Shown: positions 26,288 to 34,346 of the stretch, in pieces
Layout of the letters: each line of letters opens with the position of its first letter
Position numbering within the stretch: position 1 is the stretch's first letter
DNA from: JANLSE01 sp038214135
GTDB taxonomy: Bacteria > Chloroflexota > Chloroflexia > Chloroflexales > Roseiflexaceae
DNA: 64,000 nt
Direction of reading: 5' to 3'
Assembly (NCBI GenBank): GCA_038214135.1
Contig: JBBQSD010000015.1
Location: forward strand, 1 to 64,000
Notes under the pieces: generated by a model
Seen by the model: only the letters and a program-made list of their open reading frames with translations
Told to the model about the DNA's origin: nothing
Databases searched by the model: none
Made by a program: the position numbers and the translations under genes

Positions 26288-27094
26288 ATGCCGCTCACTG
26301 TAACATCACTCGCATCGGGCAGTAGCGGCAACGCACTCCTGGTTCATTGTACAACCGGATCGCTGCTGGTCGATTGTGGCCTCTCGCAGCGTGCCATTGA
26401 ACGCCATCTCGTCCATGGTGGCCGTTCAATCCGCGATCTGCAGGCAATCCTGCTGACCCACGAACACAGCGATCACATGCTCTGCGCCGGGCCATTGGCT
26501 CGGCGCTATGCGATTCCACTGATCACCAATCGCCCAACTGCGGCAGCCCTGACGACCGAGCTTGCTGGAGTTCAGCTGATTGATCTACCAACTGGCTTTT
26601 CATTAACCATTGGCCCATTTCATGTACGCAGCTTCCCTGTTTCACACGATGCTGCCGAACCGGTTGGCTATGTGATCGAAGCCGAACAGTGGCGGGTGGC
26701 AATTGCAACCGATCTCGGCACTTGGGATGCACAGGTTGCGGATGCATTGGCCAATGGCGATCTGATTGTGATCGAGGCTAATCATGATCGCGAGCGTTTG
26801 CGGGCAGCGCCCTATACCGATTCGCTCAAGGATCGGATTGCCAGCCCTCGCGGCCACCTCGATAATGTGCATGCAGGGCGATTACTTGCCAGGATCGGTG
26901 TAGATGGGCGTAAACGATCTGCCTGGCTGGCGCATCTCTCGCAGGAAGCCAACTCACCGGCAATCGCGCTGCGTATGGTGCGCGGCGTGCTATCGATGGA
27001 GGGCGTGGCCTGCATTGATGTGGCGGTGATGCCGCGCCGCACCCCGCTGACATGGAGCAGCGATACCAGCGCCGATCAGCTGACATTGCTGTAG
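26288..27094 (+). CDS. YycJ/WalJ-like metallo-beta-lactamase fold hydrolase
   Basis: A 268-residue MBL-fold protein of the YycJ type, whose members act on nucleic acid or cell-wall-linked processes. Seen: SLASGSSGNALLVH, the metal site LTHEHSDHM, SHDAAEPVGYVI, and the late Asp/His region IEANHDRERL. It lacks beta-CASP, so it is not RNase J. Nine bases after the YbjN-like gene, so cotranscribed. The C-terminus matches family length. Confidence 0.85.
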   Translation: MPLTVTSLASGSSGNALLVHCTTGSLLVDCGLSQRAIERHLVHGGRSIRDLQAILLTHEHSDHMLCAGPLARRYAIPLITNRPTAAALTTELAGVQLIDLPTGFSLTIGPFHVRSFPVSHDAAEPVGYVIEAEQWRVAIATDLGTWDAQVADALANGDLIVIEANHDRERLRAAPYTDSLKDRIASPRGHLDNVHAGRLLARIGVDGRKRSAWLAHLSQEANSPAIALRMVRGVLSMEGVACIDVAVMPRRTPLTWSSDTSADQLTLL

Positions 27095-27099
27095 AAAAG

Positions 27100-27130
27100 T
27101 ATTCAAGAGTCAGGAGTCAGAAGCCAGAAG
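27100..27130. repeat. GGAGTCA-type heptamers
   Basis: TATTCAAGAGTCAGGAGTCAG followed by AAGCCAGAAG, directly after the stop of the hydrolase gene. Single-arm array; no matching inverted arm within 150 bases. The rest of the gap up to 27300 has no gene. Confidence 0.6.
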
Positions 27131-27300
27131 ACTTAGTGCCAGTTGAAGAGTATGAATCGCTGTGTCTATTGGCCGATCTTGAGTTTGGTATATCTAATTG
27201 AAATGCTCATTCTACTGCTTGACTAACTCCTTAATGTTCCGCGCCTGACCTTACACTGCCCCTTTTGTGAGTGTGCGATCCTCATTCCTCTGGATTGCGC

Positions 27301-27306
27301 TATAAT
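27301..27306 (+). promoter_or_regulatory. -10 box of the O-antigen ligase gene
   Basis: A perfect TATAAT. It overlaps the first possible ATG of the following frame (27305), so translation should begin downstream, at the GTG at 27338. No good -35 at 16-18 bases. Confidence 0.5.
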
Positions 27307-27337
27307 GCCCGCCGTCACTTGTCGAAAGGACTCGATT

Positions 27338-29176
27338 GTGCCCTCTGCGAGTCGGCGGCGCCCGCTTATACTGGCTGGAATGGCCATCGGGCTCACCCTG
27401 TTCTACCTGACTCCGGTTCCGTTTTTTATCCGGCTCCACGGATTGTTGCTGTTTGCGGTATTGGCCCTTCTGCGGCCCGATCTGGCGATTCTGTTTGTGC
27501 CACTAACTGCGCCGCTGTATCTGATTCCCGCAACACTCGGCGGGCTACGCAATGGCGAGACGCTGCTGCCATTGCACGAGGTTGCCCTGCTGGTGACAAC
27601 CGGCGCGTTTGGCTGCCGTTGGATCTGGCATTTGGTGATGCGCCGCATTGCCCATGCCCGATCAACAAGCACGCTTGGCGGTAGTGATGACGATGTGCCC
27701 CAAAAAGTGGCAATCAAGCAATCACTGATGCACTGGCTTCCACTGATCCTGTTCCTGCTGTGTGGAATATGGGGTGTGCTGATTGCGCTACCCACAGCGC
27801 GGGCAGAGGCATTGCGCGAGTTTCGCTGGCTGATCCTTGAGCCGCTGATCTTCTATGGATTATTGCTGGTACTCGGGCGATCTGCGCGGCGTGGCGCGGC
27901 CATAGCACTGATTATTGCTGGTTCGCTGGTTGCGATGATCGGGCTGTTCCAATTTGTTGGCATTGATCTCGTACCATTGATCGGCCAGAAGCGCAGCTTC
28001 AGCGAGAATATTGTTGATGCTGGCAGCGCCAGGCGAGTTGCATCGGTGTATGGCCATCCCAATAATCTGGGCCTGTTTCTTGGGCGGATCTGGCCGCTGG
28101 CGGCAGCGCTGGCATTAGTGAGGGGCGTACAGCGGGAGTCAGGAGTCAGGAGTCAGGAGTCAGAAGCACCGCAATCTATTCCCTCACCCCTTGCCCCTCG
28201 CCCAGTGGGAGAGCTTTCAGGTGAAGGGTTTTCTCAGACCGTTGCGCATTGCCCGCTTCCCAGCCCCGCCCCCACCGGTGGGGAGGGGTGCAAAGGGCTT
28301 GCAAGAGGTCAATTCCCCCGCGCCCCGGCGTGGGAGCGGGGGTTAGGGGGCGCGGGGGAAAGCGCATCAGGACGCCTTCGCGCAAAAACCCTACACTTGA
28401 AAGCACTGGGAGAGGGGAAGCGCGGCAAGAGGCAGGAAGCGTCGCAGTCGCCAGCATGGAACCAACTGATTGATGCGCTGACTCAACCGCGCCAGATCGG
28501 GCCACTTCTTGTTGTTCCTGTGTATACGCTGGCCACACTCGTGTGCCTGGGTGGGCTGTTTGTCTCATTCTCACGCGGAGCGTGGCTTGGCGCGGTGGTA
28601 GCCTGTGCTGTGTTGGGGTTTGGCCTGGTGGGTCGAACATCAGGAGCCAGCCATCGGCGATCATCGCTCAGCTACCGAGCCTTATTCGCTGGTATGATTG
28701 CACTGGCATTGCTTGGCGGCCTGGCATTGCTATTGCGTGGTGGTGGCGGCAGCGAGGGCGTGCGGCTGTTGCTGTGGCGTGAGGCAGTTGGCTACCTTGT
28801 GCAGCACCCATTTGGTATCGGCCTCGATCAGTTCTATGCCTATCATGCACCCGATTCGGGCCGTAGCCTGATTGATCCAAGTATGATCGGAACCAGCGAA
28901 CAATATGCTGCCCATCCCCACAATCTGCTGCTCGATATCTGGCTGCGGATGGGGCCACTTGGCCTGGTTGCCGTTGGCTGGCTCATAGCTCGCGTTATTC
29001 GCCGTACCAGTGCTGCTGATCCGCTTCTTATCGGGGCATTGGCTGCATTAGCCGCCGCACTCACGCATGGGCTGGTTGATCAATTCTATTTTGTGCCCGA
29101 TCTGGCGATCACATTCTGGGTGCTGCTTGCGCTCAGCGAGCGGTCTTTTGCTTCTGAAACAGGAGCGTCGCAATGA
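27338..29176 (+). CDS. O-antigen ligase-like polytopic protein with repeat insertion
   Basis: A protein of about 612 residues with ten or more membrane helices and a Wzy_C-type core, likely attaching or polymerising surface glycans from lipid carriers. Conserved parts include ARRVASVYGHPNNLGLFLGR, VCLGGLFVSFSRGAWLGA and the late periplasmic loop with EQYAAHPHNLLLDIWLRMG. Residues about 264-372 are unlike any ligase: they come from a repeat block with RESGVRSQES, Gly/Pro/Arg-rich text and few hydrophobics. GTG at 27338 has AAAGGA 7 bases before it and lies after the TATAAT. Its stop overlaps the ATP-grasp start by four bases. Confidence 0.85.
   Translation: MPSASRRRPLILAGMAIGLTLFYLTPVPFFIRLHGLLLFAVLALLRPDLAILFVPLTAPLYLIPATLGGLRNGETLLPLHEVALLVTTGAFGCRWIWHLVMRRIAHARSTSTLGGSDDDVPQKVAIKQSLMHWLPLILFLLCGIWGVLIALPTARAEALREFRWLILEPLIFYGLLLVLGRSARRGAAIALIIAGSLVAMIGLFQFVGIDLVPLIGQKRSFSENIVDAGSARRVASVYGHPNNLGLFLGRIWPLAAALALVRGVQRESGVRSQESEAPQSIPSPLAPRPVGELSGEGFSQTVAHCPLPSPAPTGGEGCKGLARGQFPRAPAWERGLGGAGESASGRLRAKTLHLKALGEGKRGKRQEASQSPAWNQLIDALTQPRQIGPLLVVPVYTLATLVCLGGLFVSFSRGAWLGAVVACAVLGFGLVGRTSGASHRRSSLSYRALFAGMIALALLGGLALLLRGGGGSEGVRLLLWREAVGYLVQHPFGIGLDQFYAYHAPDSGRSLIDPSMIGTSEQYAAHPHNLLLDIWLRMGPLGLVAVGWLIARVIRRTSAADPLLIGALAALAAALTHGLVDQFYFVPDLAITFWVLLALSERSFASETGASQ
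28135..28455. repeat. In-frame repeat block inside the O-antigen ligase gene
   Basis: Four GGAGTCA heptamers (28135-28165) are followed by the CCCTCACCCC...CAGTGGGAGAG palindrome arm (28185-28215), then by several GC-rich inverted pieces: CCCCGCCCCCACC/GGTGGGGAGGGG (28263-28290) and a CCCCCGCGCCCC...GGGGCGCGGGGG pair (28316-28361). The block of about 320 bases keeps the reading frame open and separates two membrane helices of the ligase. Confidence 0.75.
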
Positions 29177-30006
29177 ATCCCAACCTAACCCAGCTCGTCC
29201 AGGCCTGCGATACGCTTGGAATTAGCTATACGATCTACCATAGCTCGGGTAACCTGATTGAAGTGAGCCATGCAAACCAAACGCATCTATTCGTCAACTG
29301 GACGACGCCATTCAATAGCCATGCCATTGCAAAATTGTGTACCGATAAAGAATACTTCTATCGTATTGTGCATCCGATTGTGCCAATGCCCGCCACAATT
29401 GGCTATGTAAACCCCAGTACTGTTAAATATCACTCATATGTGTTATTTAATTCGACTGAAGCAATTGCGAATGATATTCTGGCCCATTTCGCTACGCCAG
29501 TGATTGTCAAGATGAATCGCGGCACAACCGGCATTAATGTCTTTTTCTGTAATAGCTTTGATGAAATCCAGCAGCGCCTTGAACAGATCTTTAATCGCAA
29601 TAGCAGTTTGTTCGATTATGTGGCGCTTGCACAGCAGTATATTTCGATTCAACGCGAATATCGCGTTATCTACCTGGATGGTGTGCTGCAATTTGCCTAT
29701 GAGAAGAATATCGATCAGGCGACGTTCGCTGGCAATCTCAGCCGATTGCACTGGAACGGCGCACGGGCTGTTGTCGTTGATGACGCGCAGATGCTCGCCG
29801 AAATTCATGCTCTATGTGCGCCGCTGTTTGAGCGCCTGCCGCTGCGCTTTTGTGGCCTAGATATTGCACGGGATGAGCAAGGGCGCTTATGGATGATCGA
29901 GGCCAATTCATCGCCAGGGTTTGATGTCTTCGTTCGCGATGGTGGCGGGGCGCGCATGATCGAATTGTATCAACGGATGCTGCGGTCATTGTTTGACATA
30001 AGGTAG
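29173..30006 (+). CDS. ATP-grasp domain protein
   Basis: A 277-residue ATP-grasp enzyme of the RimK/YheC-like kind, which would ligate a carboxylate to an amine or thiol using ATP. Seen: TPVIVKMNRGTTGINVFF as the nucleotide-binding flap with its lysine, EYRVIYLDGVLQFAYEK, RFCGLDIARDEQGRLW, and the metal-binding MIEANSSPGFD. The substrate is unknown. It starts in the ATGA overlap with the ligase gene, so the pair is translationally coupled and perhaps acts on the same envelope polymer. Confidence 0.85.
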   Translation: MNPNLTQLVQACDTLGISYTIYHSSGNLIEVSHANQTHLFVNWTTPFNSHAIAKLCTDKEYFYRIVHPIVPMPATIGYVNPSTVKYHSYVLFNSTEAIANDILAHFATPVIVKMNRGTTGINVFFCNSFDEIQQRLEQIFNRNSSLFDYVALAQQYISIQREYRVIYLDGVLQFAYEKNIDQATFAGNLSRLHWNGARAVVVDDAQMLAEIHALCAPLFERLPLRFCGLDIARDEQGRLWMIEANSSPGFDVFVRDGGGARMIELYQRMLRSLFDIR

Positions 30007-30037
30007 GCAAGGCGTGATACCTCGTCTTTACCATGCC

Positions 30038-30175
30038 CCGCAGGCTGAAGCCTGCGGCTATGGACAACCATCCCTATCGGCAACCATCCCTATGGACAAC
30101 CATCCCTATCGGCAACCATCCCTATCGGCAACCATCCCTATCGGCAACCATCCCCTGGCCGCAAGCTTCAGCCTG
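30038..30175. repeat. Palindrome-bounded 16-bp tandem repeat
   Basis: A CCGCAGGCT palindrome (30038-30057) is followed by six copies of a 16-base unit, GGCAACCATCCCTATC with GGACAACC variants (30061-30155), and closed by an inverted half-palindrome (GCTTCAGCCTGCGG, to 30178). It fills the space between two convergent genes. Confidence 0.75.
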
Positions 30176-30193
30176 CGGATGAAGGGGAGAGCG

Positions 30194-30946
30194 TTACACT
30201 TCCAGGCGAGCAGGGATGCGCGTTGGCACCGGCGAGCCAACTGCCTGAACATGGTTGCCCTCATAGCCCATTTTGATCCAGCCTTTTTGGATAGCATAGA
30301 TCACCGCCATCGTGCGGTCGTTGACCTGGAGCTTCGAAAGGATCGAGGTAATATGGTTCTTGACCGTCTGGCCGCTGATCGAGAGTTCATTGGCGATCTC
30401 TTTATTGGAGAGGCCGCGAGCGATACAATCCAAAATCTCAATCTCACGCGATGTCAGTGGTGCAAACAAGGCACTGGTACGCTCATCCTCGCTTGAAGCA
30501 AGCTCGCGGAACTGGTGCAGCACCCGTGTTGCCACATGTGGTTTGGCCAGCACACTTTCGTTGATCAGATAGCGGCCACGGGCAACATCGCGGATCATCT
30601 GAACCAGATTTTTCGGATCAACATCCTTGGAGGAATAGGCGGCGGCACCAACCTTGATCGCCTGGAACAGTTGATCGTCGTCCTCATACACACTCAGCAC
30701 AATCATGCCGATGCGTGGATCGCGGCGCTTGATCACCCGCGCCACCTCAAGCCCATTCAGGCCAGGTAGGTTCACATCCATCAGTACAACATCGGGTAAC
30801 AGCCGTTCGGCCAGTTTCATGGCCTCCTGACCATTCTCGGCCTCACCAACTACTTCCATATCACCTGCCATCTCTAAGCTCCAGCGGATGCCCTGCCGGA
30901 AGAGTGGATGGTCATCAATAATGAGGACGCGAATACTTGCACTCAT
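30194..30946 (-). CDS. LuxR/NarL-family response regulator
   Basis: A 250-residue response regulator. Receiver domain 1-120 has the acidic pair in VLIIDDHPLFRQG, the phospho-acceptor Asp in DVVLMDVNLPG, and the lysine in SSKDVDPKNL. The C-terminal GerE-type helix-turn-helix is LTSREIEILDCIARGLSNKE followed by ISGQTVKNHITSIL. It should bind DNA as a dimer when phosphorylated by the adjacent kinase. The frame is open nine codons more, but the ATG at 30946 has GGGAG at a 7-base distance and lies 23 bases after the kinase stop. Confidence 0.92.
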   Translation of the reverse strand: MSASIRVLIIDDHPLFRQGIRWSLEMAGDMEVVGEAENGQEAMKLAERLLPDVVLMDVNLPGLNGLEVARVIKRRDPRIGMIVLSVYEDDDQLFQAIKVGAAAYSSKDVDPKNLVQMIRDVARGRYLINESVLAKPHVATRVLHQFRELASSEDERTSALFAPLTSREIEILDCIARGLSNKEIANELSISGQTVKNHITSILSKLQVNDRTMAVIYAIQKGWIKMGYEGNHVQAVGSPVPTRIPARLEV

Positions 30947-30969
30947 GTGTGTACTCCCTGTCGGAGCGC

Positions 30970-31998
30970 TCATTCGAGCGGTATGACGACTGTTACTTCG
31001 GTACCATGACCAGGCCGTGACGCAACTGTGAGGCGTGCGCCAACCATTTCGGCACGCTCGCGCATACTTGTTAATCCCCAGTTGCTCCGGCCAGCCCGCC
31101 GTGCGACTTCGTGCGGATCGAAACCAGGGCCTTCATCACGAATGGTAAGCACAAACTGGCCATTCTGTTGGGTCAATCGCACACTCAGCAAGGCGCCACG
31201 CGCATATTTTGACGCATTCTGCAACGCTTCTTGCATGATGCGATAAAGAACGATCTCAACATCTTCGGCCAAGCGTGGCAGCGCTTCAATATCGATCTGC
31301 ACCTGTGTGGTGTACGTATTCATGTAGCCGCGCAGGTATTCCTTGATCGCCTCCGCAAGCCCACGCTCACGAACAATACCTGGTCGCAGATCCGCAATAA
31401 ACCGCCGAACTTCCTCAAGCCCCTCACGTGTCGCGCCGCGTAGCCGATCCAGCATTGTGACAAGCCGTACCTGATCGCTGCCCTGCTGCGCCAGTGTATA
31501 ACACGTCTCTAGCAGCATCAATGAATTGGCCAATACCTGTGCTGGCCCATCGTGAACCTCACGGGCAAGCCGTGTTCGCTCTTCCTCACGGCCATGGATA
31601 ACCTGCGCTCGCAATGCCATCGCCCATGGATCATCACTGGTGACTGGCCCGGTCAGCGTATCGCTACTCATAGCAATCTGGCGAATCAGTTGATCGAGTT
31701 GCTTCAGTGCGCGGCGCTCAGCATCGAGCGAATGGGTGAGTTGTTCGGCATGGGCGCGCAACTCTGCAACACGTTTGCCAAACGACTTGGCATCTGGGGC
31801 ACGCCGCTGGACTGCCGAACGTTGCTGAACAACGGCCTCATCAAGCTGTCGTTCAACCTGCCGAAGGGTCATGCTCAACTGATCGCACTCAATCCGAATC
31901 CGACCAGCCAGCGCCTGCAAGCGCGCAAGCTGCTCACCAACAATACTATGCGCTTCGCGAAGCGCAGCCGGGAGCCCGGCGTTGTCTGATGCTCCCAT
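30970..31998 (-). CDS. DegS-like histidine kinase
   Basis: A 342-residue soluble kinase without membrane helices. The N-terminal half is coiled-coil (residues about 5-115, rich in Leu/Gln/Arg heptads). The HisKA_3 phospho-acceptor helix is TRLAREVHDGPAQVLANSL, and the HATPase domain shows MQEALQNASKYARGA, IRDEGPGFDP and NWGLTSMRERAEMVG. It should sense a cytoplasmic signal and phosphorylate the regulator encoded 23 bases downstream. The start is chosen at the ATG with AGGTGG upstream; a TTG 12 codons earlier is possible. Confidence 0.9.
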   Translation of the reverse strand: MGASDNAGLPAALREAHSIVGEQLARLQALAGRIRIECDQLSMTLRQVERQLDEAVVQQRSAVQRRAPDAKSFGKRVAELRAHAEQLTHSLDAERRALKQLDQLIRQIAMSSDTLTGPVTSDDPWAMALRAQVIHGREEERTRLAREVHDGPAQVLANSLMLLETCYTLAQQGSDQVRLVTMLDRLRGATREGLEEVRRFIADLRPGIVRERGLAEAIKEYLRGYMNTYTTQVQIDIEALPRLAEDVEIVLYRIMQEALQNASKYARGALLSVRLTQQNGQFVLTIRDEGPGFDPHEVARRAGRSNWGLTSMRERAEMVGARLTVASRPGHGTEVTVVIPLE

Positions 31999-32131
31999 GA
32001 CTTCGCCACCTAAACGCATTCTGCTCTGTACCAAGTGATAATGAATATACTATACTTCACAGGGCTTTACTAGTTACAACGTGTTCACTTCTGCGTCAAA
32101 TTGTAGACAGTTGTATGAAAGTAGGTTTTCA

Positions 32132-32953
32132 ATGGCAAAACAATCGGCTGGGCTTATGCAGCAGATCAATGCGCTTGCTGTACCATATGGCCAATTGGCG
32201 CTGTGGTCGCTTGGCCAGGCTGGATTTGTGATCAAGGGTGGGCAAACGCTAGCCTGCATTGATCCATACCTTTCGGATCCGACGCCACTCGGGTTTGGGC
32301 GGCGAGCAGCGATTGTACTGAACCCAGCAGACCTACCAAATCTAGATGTTGTCTTTGCCACACACGAGCATCTCGATCACGCCGATCCACGCACGCTTGG
32401 GCCGATGCTGGCTGCTGCCGAGGGCGCAACGCTGGTGACATCTGTGCAGGGTATGGCAATTGCCAGCGGTGTGGGAGTTGCGGAATCGCGGATTGTGACG
32501 CCCTCCCTTGGGCAGCGGCATGAGTTAGGCTGGCTGGCATTCACCGCCATCCCAGCAGCCCATTATAGCTATGAGGTCGATCCAATTGGGCGTTCACGCT
32601 GGATGGGCTTCCTGATCGAGTGTAATGGTGTGACGCTCTATCATGCCGGCGATACGATTCTCTTCCCAGAATTGTTGGCAGCCCTGGCTGACGTTCGGGC
32701 CGATATTGCCTTGCTGCCGATCAATGGCCGTGATTTCATGCGCGATCAGCACAATATTATTGGCAATCTGTGGCCACACGAGGCCGTTGATCTGGCGCTA
32801 CGGGTGCAGGCCAAAGTGCTGATTGGCATTCATAACGATATGTTTGCGGGCAATCGTGTCGCACCAGGGCTCTTGTTTGATGCCGTCGAACGCCTGGCAC
32901 CATTCCAACGCTGCCATACATTGCAGGCTGGTGAGGCATATATGTATGTGTAG
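32132..32953 (+). CDS. UlaG-like metallo-beta-lactamase fold hydrolase
   Basis: A 273-residue MBL-fold protein similar to UlaG (ascorbate-6-phosphate lactonase) and relatives. Seen: QLALWSLGQAGFVIKGG, CIDPYLSD, metal site FATHEHLDHADP, then IPAAHYSYEVD, LYHAGDTILFP and INGRDFMRDQHNIIGN. Without other ula genes nearby the substrate is open. The upstream open frame from 32081 adds 17 unlikely residues. Convergent with the phosphotriesterase-like gene, whose stop lies four bases away. Confidence 0.82.
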   Translation: MAKQSAGLMQQINALAVPYGQLALWSLGQAGFVIKGGQTLACIDPYLSDPTPLGFGRRAAIVLNPADLPNLDVVFATHEHLDHADPRTLGPMLAAAEGATLVTSVQGMAIASGVGVAESRIVTPSLGQRHELGWLAFTAIPAAHYSYEVDPIGRSRWMGFLIECNGVTLYHAGDTILFPELLAALADVRADIALLPINGRDFMRDQHNIIGNLWPHEAVDLALRVQAKVLIGIHNDMFAGNRVAPGLLFDAVERLAPFQRCHTLQAGEAYMYV

Positions 32954-32956
32954 GCG

Positions 32957-33880
32957 TCACCGTGCAAAGGCCCGAAATGGGTTATCGGCAATCAGCGATT
33001 GAATGATCGCATCATGAATGCCAGCAGCAGCAAGCTTGGGTAAAAACTGTTCGCTGATATAGGTATATGGCTTGGGTATGCCGCCGCCTGGTTTGGCGGG
33101 ATCGAACCAGCCGCGATCATGGCTGAGCAGTATCTGATTGCCGAAGCCAGCATCAAGCATGCGCTGAATTCGATCAAGAAACAGCGCATCGGTGCTGGGG
33201 TCGCCAATCCAGTCATATTCGATCCAGGCTCCACGCCTGGCCATTTCCAGATTAAGCTCGAAATCCGGATCGGCGCTGGCGTGAATCCAGATGAAGCGCG
33301 AACTAGGGAAGCCAACCGATTCAAGAATATCGAGTTGATCGCGCACCACCCGACCACGAATAGTGTGGCTGCCGATTGCAGCGCCAACCTGTGCAGCGGC
33401 ATGGCCAGCAGCACGCAAAATCTTGGTTTCACACATCGTTAGGCCATCATCGCCAGCACTGAGCTTCACAAAGCCAGCCTGTACAGGCGTGCCACTGATG
33501 GTACCCTGCAATTCGCCGAGCATCCAGGTAGACAGATCGCTCTCTGAAGCGGAATACGCCCAATCCGGCACCCACGGCTCGCGATAAATTCCCGTGGGAA
33601 CAACAACTGGCATTCCCGCAGCAATCGATACGGCCAGCAGAATATCGGCCCTGCGCCCAACGCCAATTGGCGCACAATCAACAAGTGCGGTAACGCCAAC
33701 GGCCTGTGCGCGGCGTAATTCTGGTTCCATCAAGCGGATGACATCGGCAGCCTCTGCTTCGGCGTACCCTGGTTGATCGGGTGTGCGCAGATCGACGAAG
33801 ATGTGTTCGTGTGGAAGAATCATCGCAAGTTCGTCGGCTCGTTTGGGGCCAAGGGTTGTGATAAGCTGGGTCATGTTCAT
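32957..33880 (-). CDS. Phosphotriesterase-family metal hydrolase
   Basis: A 307-residue amidohydrolase-fold protein of the phosphotriesterase (php/PTE-like lactonase) group. Metal and catalytic positions: HxH in MILPHEHIFVDL, the bridging lysine in AGFVKLSAGDD, IGSHTI, FIWIHAS and the final Asp in ILLSHDRGWFD. Likely a lactonase or esterase; the substrate cannot be deduced. The ATG pair at 33880 and 33874 gives MNM; either is possible. Confidence 0.87.
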   Translation of the reverse strand: MNMTQLITTLGPKRADELAMILPHEHIFVDLRTPDQPGYAEAEAADVIRLMEPELRRAQAVGVTALVDCAPIGVGRRADILLAVSIAAGMPVVVPTGIYREPWVPDWAYSASESDLSTWMLGELQGTISGTPVQAGFVKLSAGDDGLTMCETKILRAAGHAAAQVGAAIGSHTIRGRVVRDQLDILESVGFPSSRFIWIHASADPDFELNLEMARRGAWIEYDWIGDPSTDALFLDRIQRMLDAGFGNQILLSHDRGWFDPAKPGGGIPKPYTYISEQFLPKLAAAGIHDAIIQSLIADNPFRAFAR

Positions 33881-33910
33881 GTCCTTTTTTGTGCTTGATG
33901 CATATATGCC

Positions 33911-34012
33911 ATAGCAATCCTATCGGATAAGAATAGTAGGGCGAGGGGATTTTTTCTTGGGGGCTGCGCCCCCGGTGCCCCCGCTTTTTTACGAATGAAA
34001 TAGGATTGCTAT
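33911..34012. mobile_element. MITE-like element with 13-bp terminal inverted repeats
   Basis: A 102-base element bounded by perfect 13-bp inverted repeats (ATAGCAATCCTAT at 33911 and its complement at 34000-34012). It contains an inner GGGGGCTGCGCCCCC hairpin and T-runs, and codes for nothing. A related one-ended copy is at 55780. No clear target-site duplication is visible. It adjoins a GGDEF-domain remnant that ends inside the element's right repeat. Confidence 0.7.
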
Positions 34013-34120
34013 ATCAATATCAATCGTGTTGGAAAGCACAATTCGTAGCCGTTCTGCAACCTGCTGGGCTGCCTGCTGATTGGTATCTGGGAGCAATATT
34101 GCCACTCCTTCGAGCAAGTA
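33989..34120 (-). pseudogene. Remnant of a GGDEF diguanylate cyclase domain
   Basis: The minus strand encodes LEGVAILLPDTNQQAAQQVA followed by ERLRIVLSN, which aligns with the segment right after the GGDEF motif in diguanylate cyclases (GGDEFAILLPDT...AERLR). The motif itself reads LLEGV, so the active site is lost, and the frame runs into the MITE-like element and stops. The stretch upstream to 34346 shows no further gene. Confidence 0.55.
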
Positions 34121-34346
34121 ATGATCAACACAGAGCATGAAATCAATTGCAGTTATGTTGGGCATGGAGCATGATAATAGCATAATTATGCAGGGCACCT
34201 GTGGGGTGCTGGTTTGCCTGATCGACATTATCACAGTTTTCTCATCCTATTTTCCCCTGATTGCGCTATGGTGCATGTATGATCTCGCCATTCATTGATC
34301 ACCCATACTACGAGATTGATGGCATTCGTGTTATCTGAGGTAAGTC

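Noticed and set aside
30061..30155. CRISPR-like or iteron array
   Set aside because: The 16-base units have no spacers, and no replication initiator gene is nearby.
34240..34346. Regulatory region of the dienelactone hydrolase gene
   Set aside because: No promoter or operator pattern convincing enough to report.
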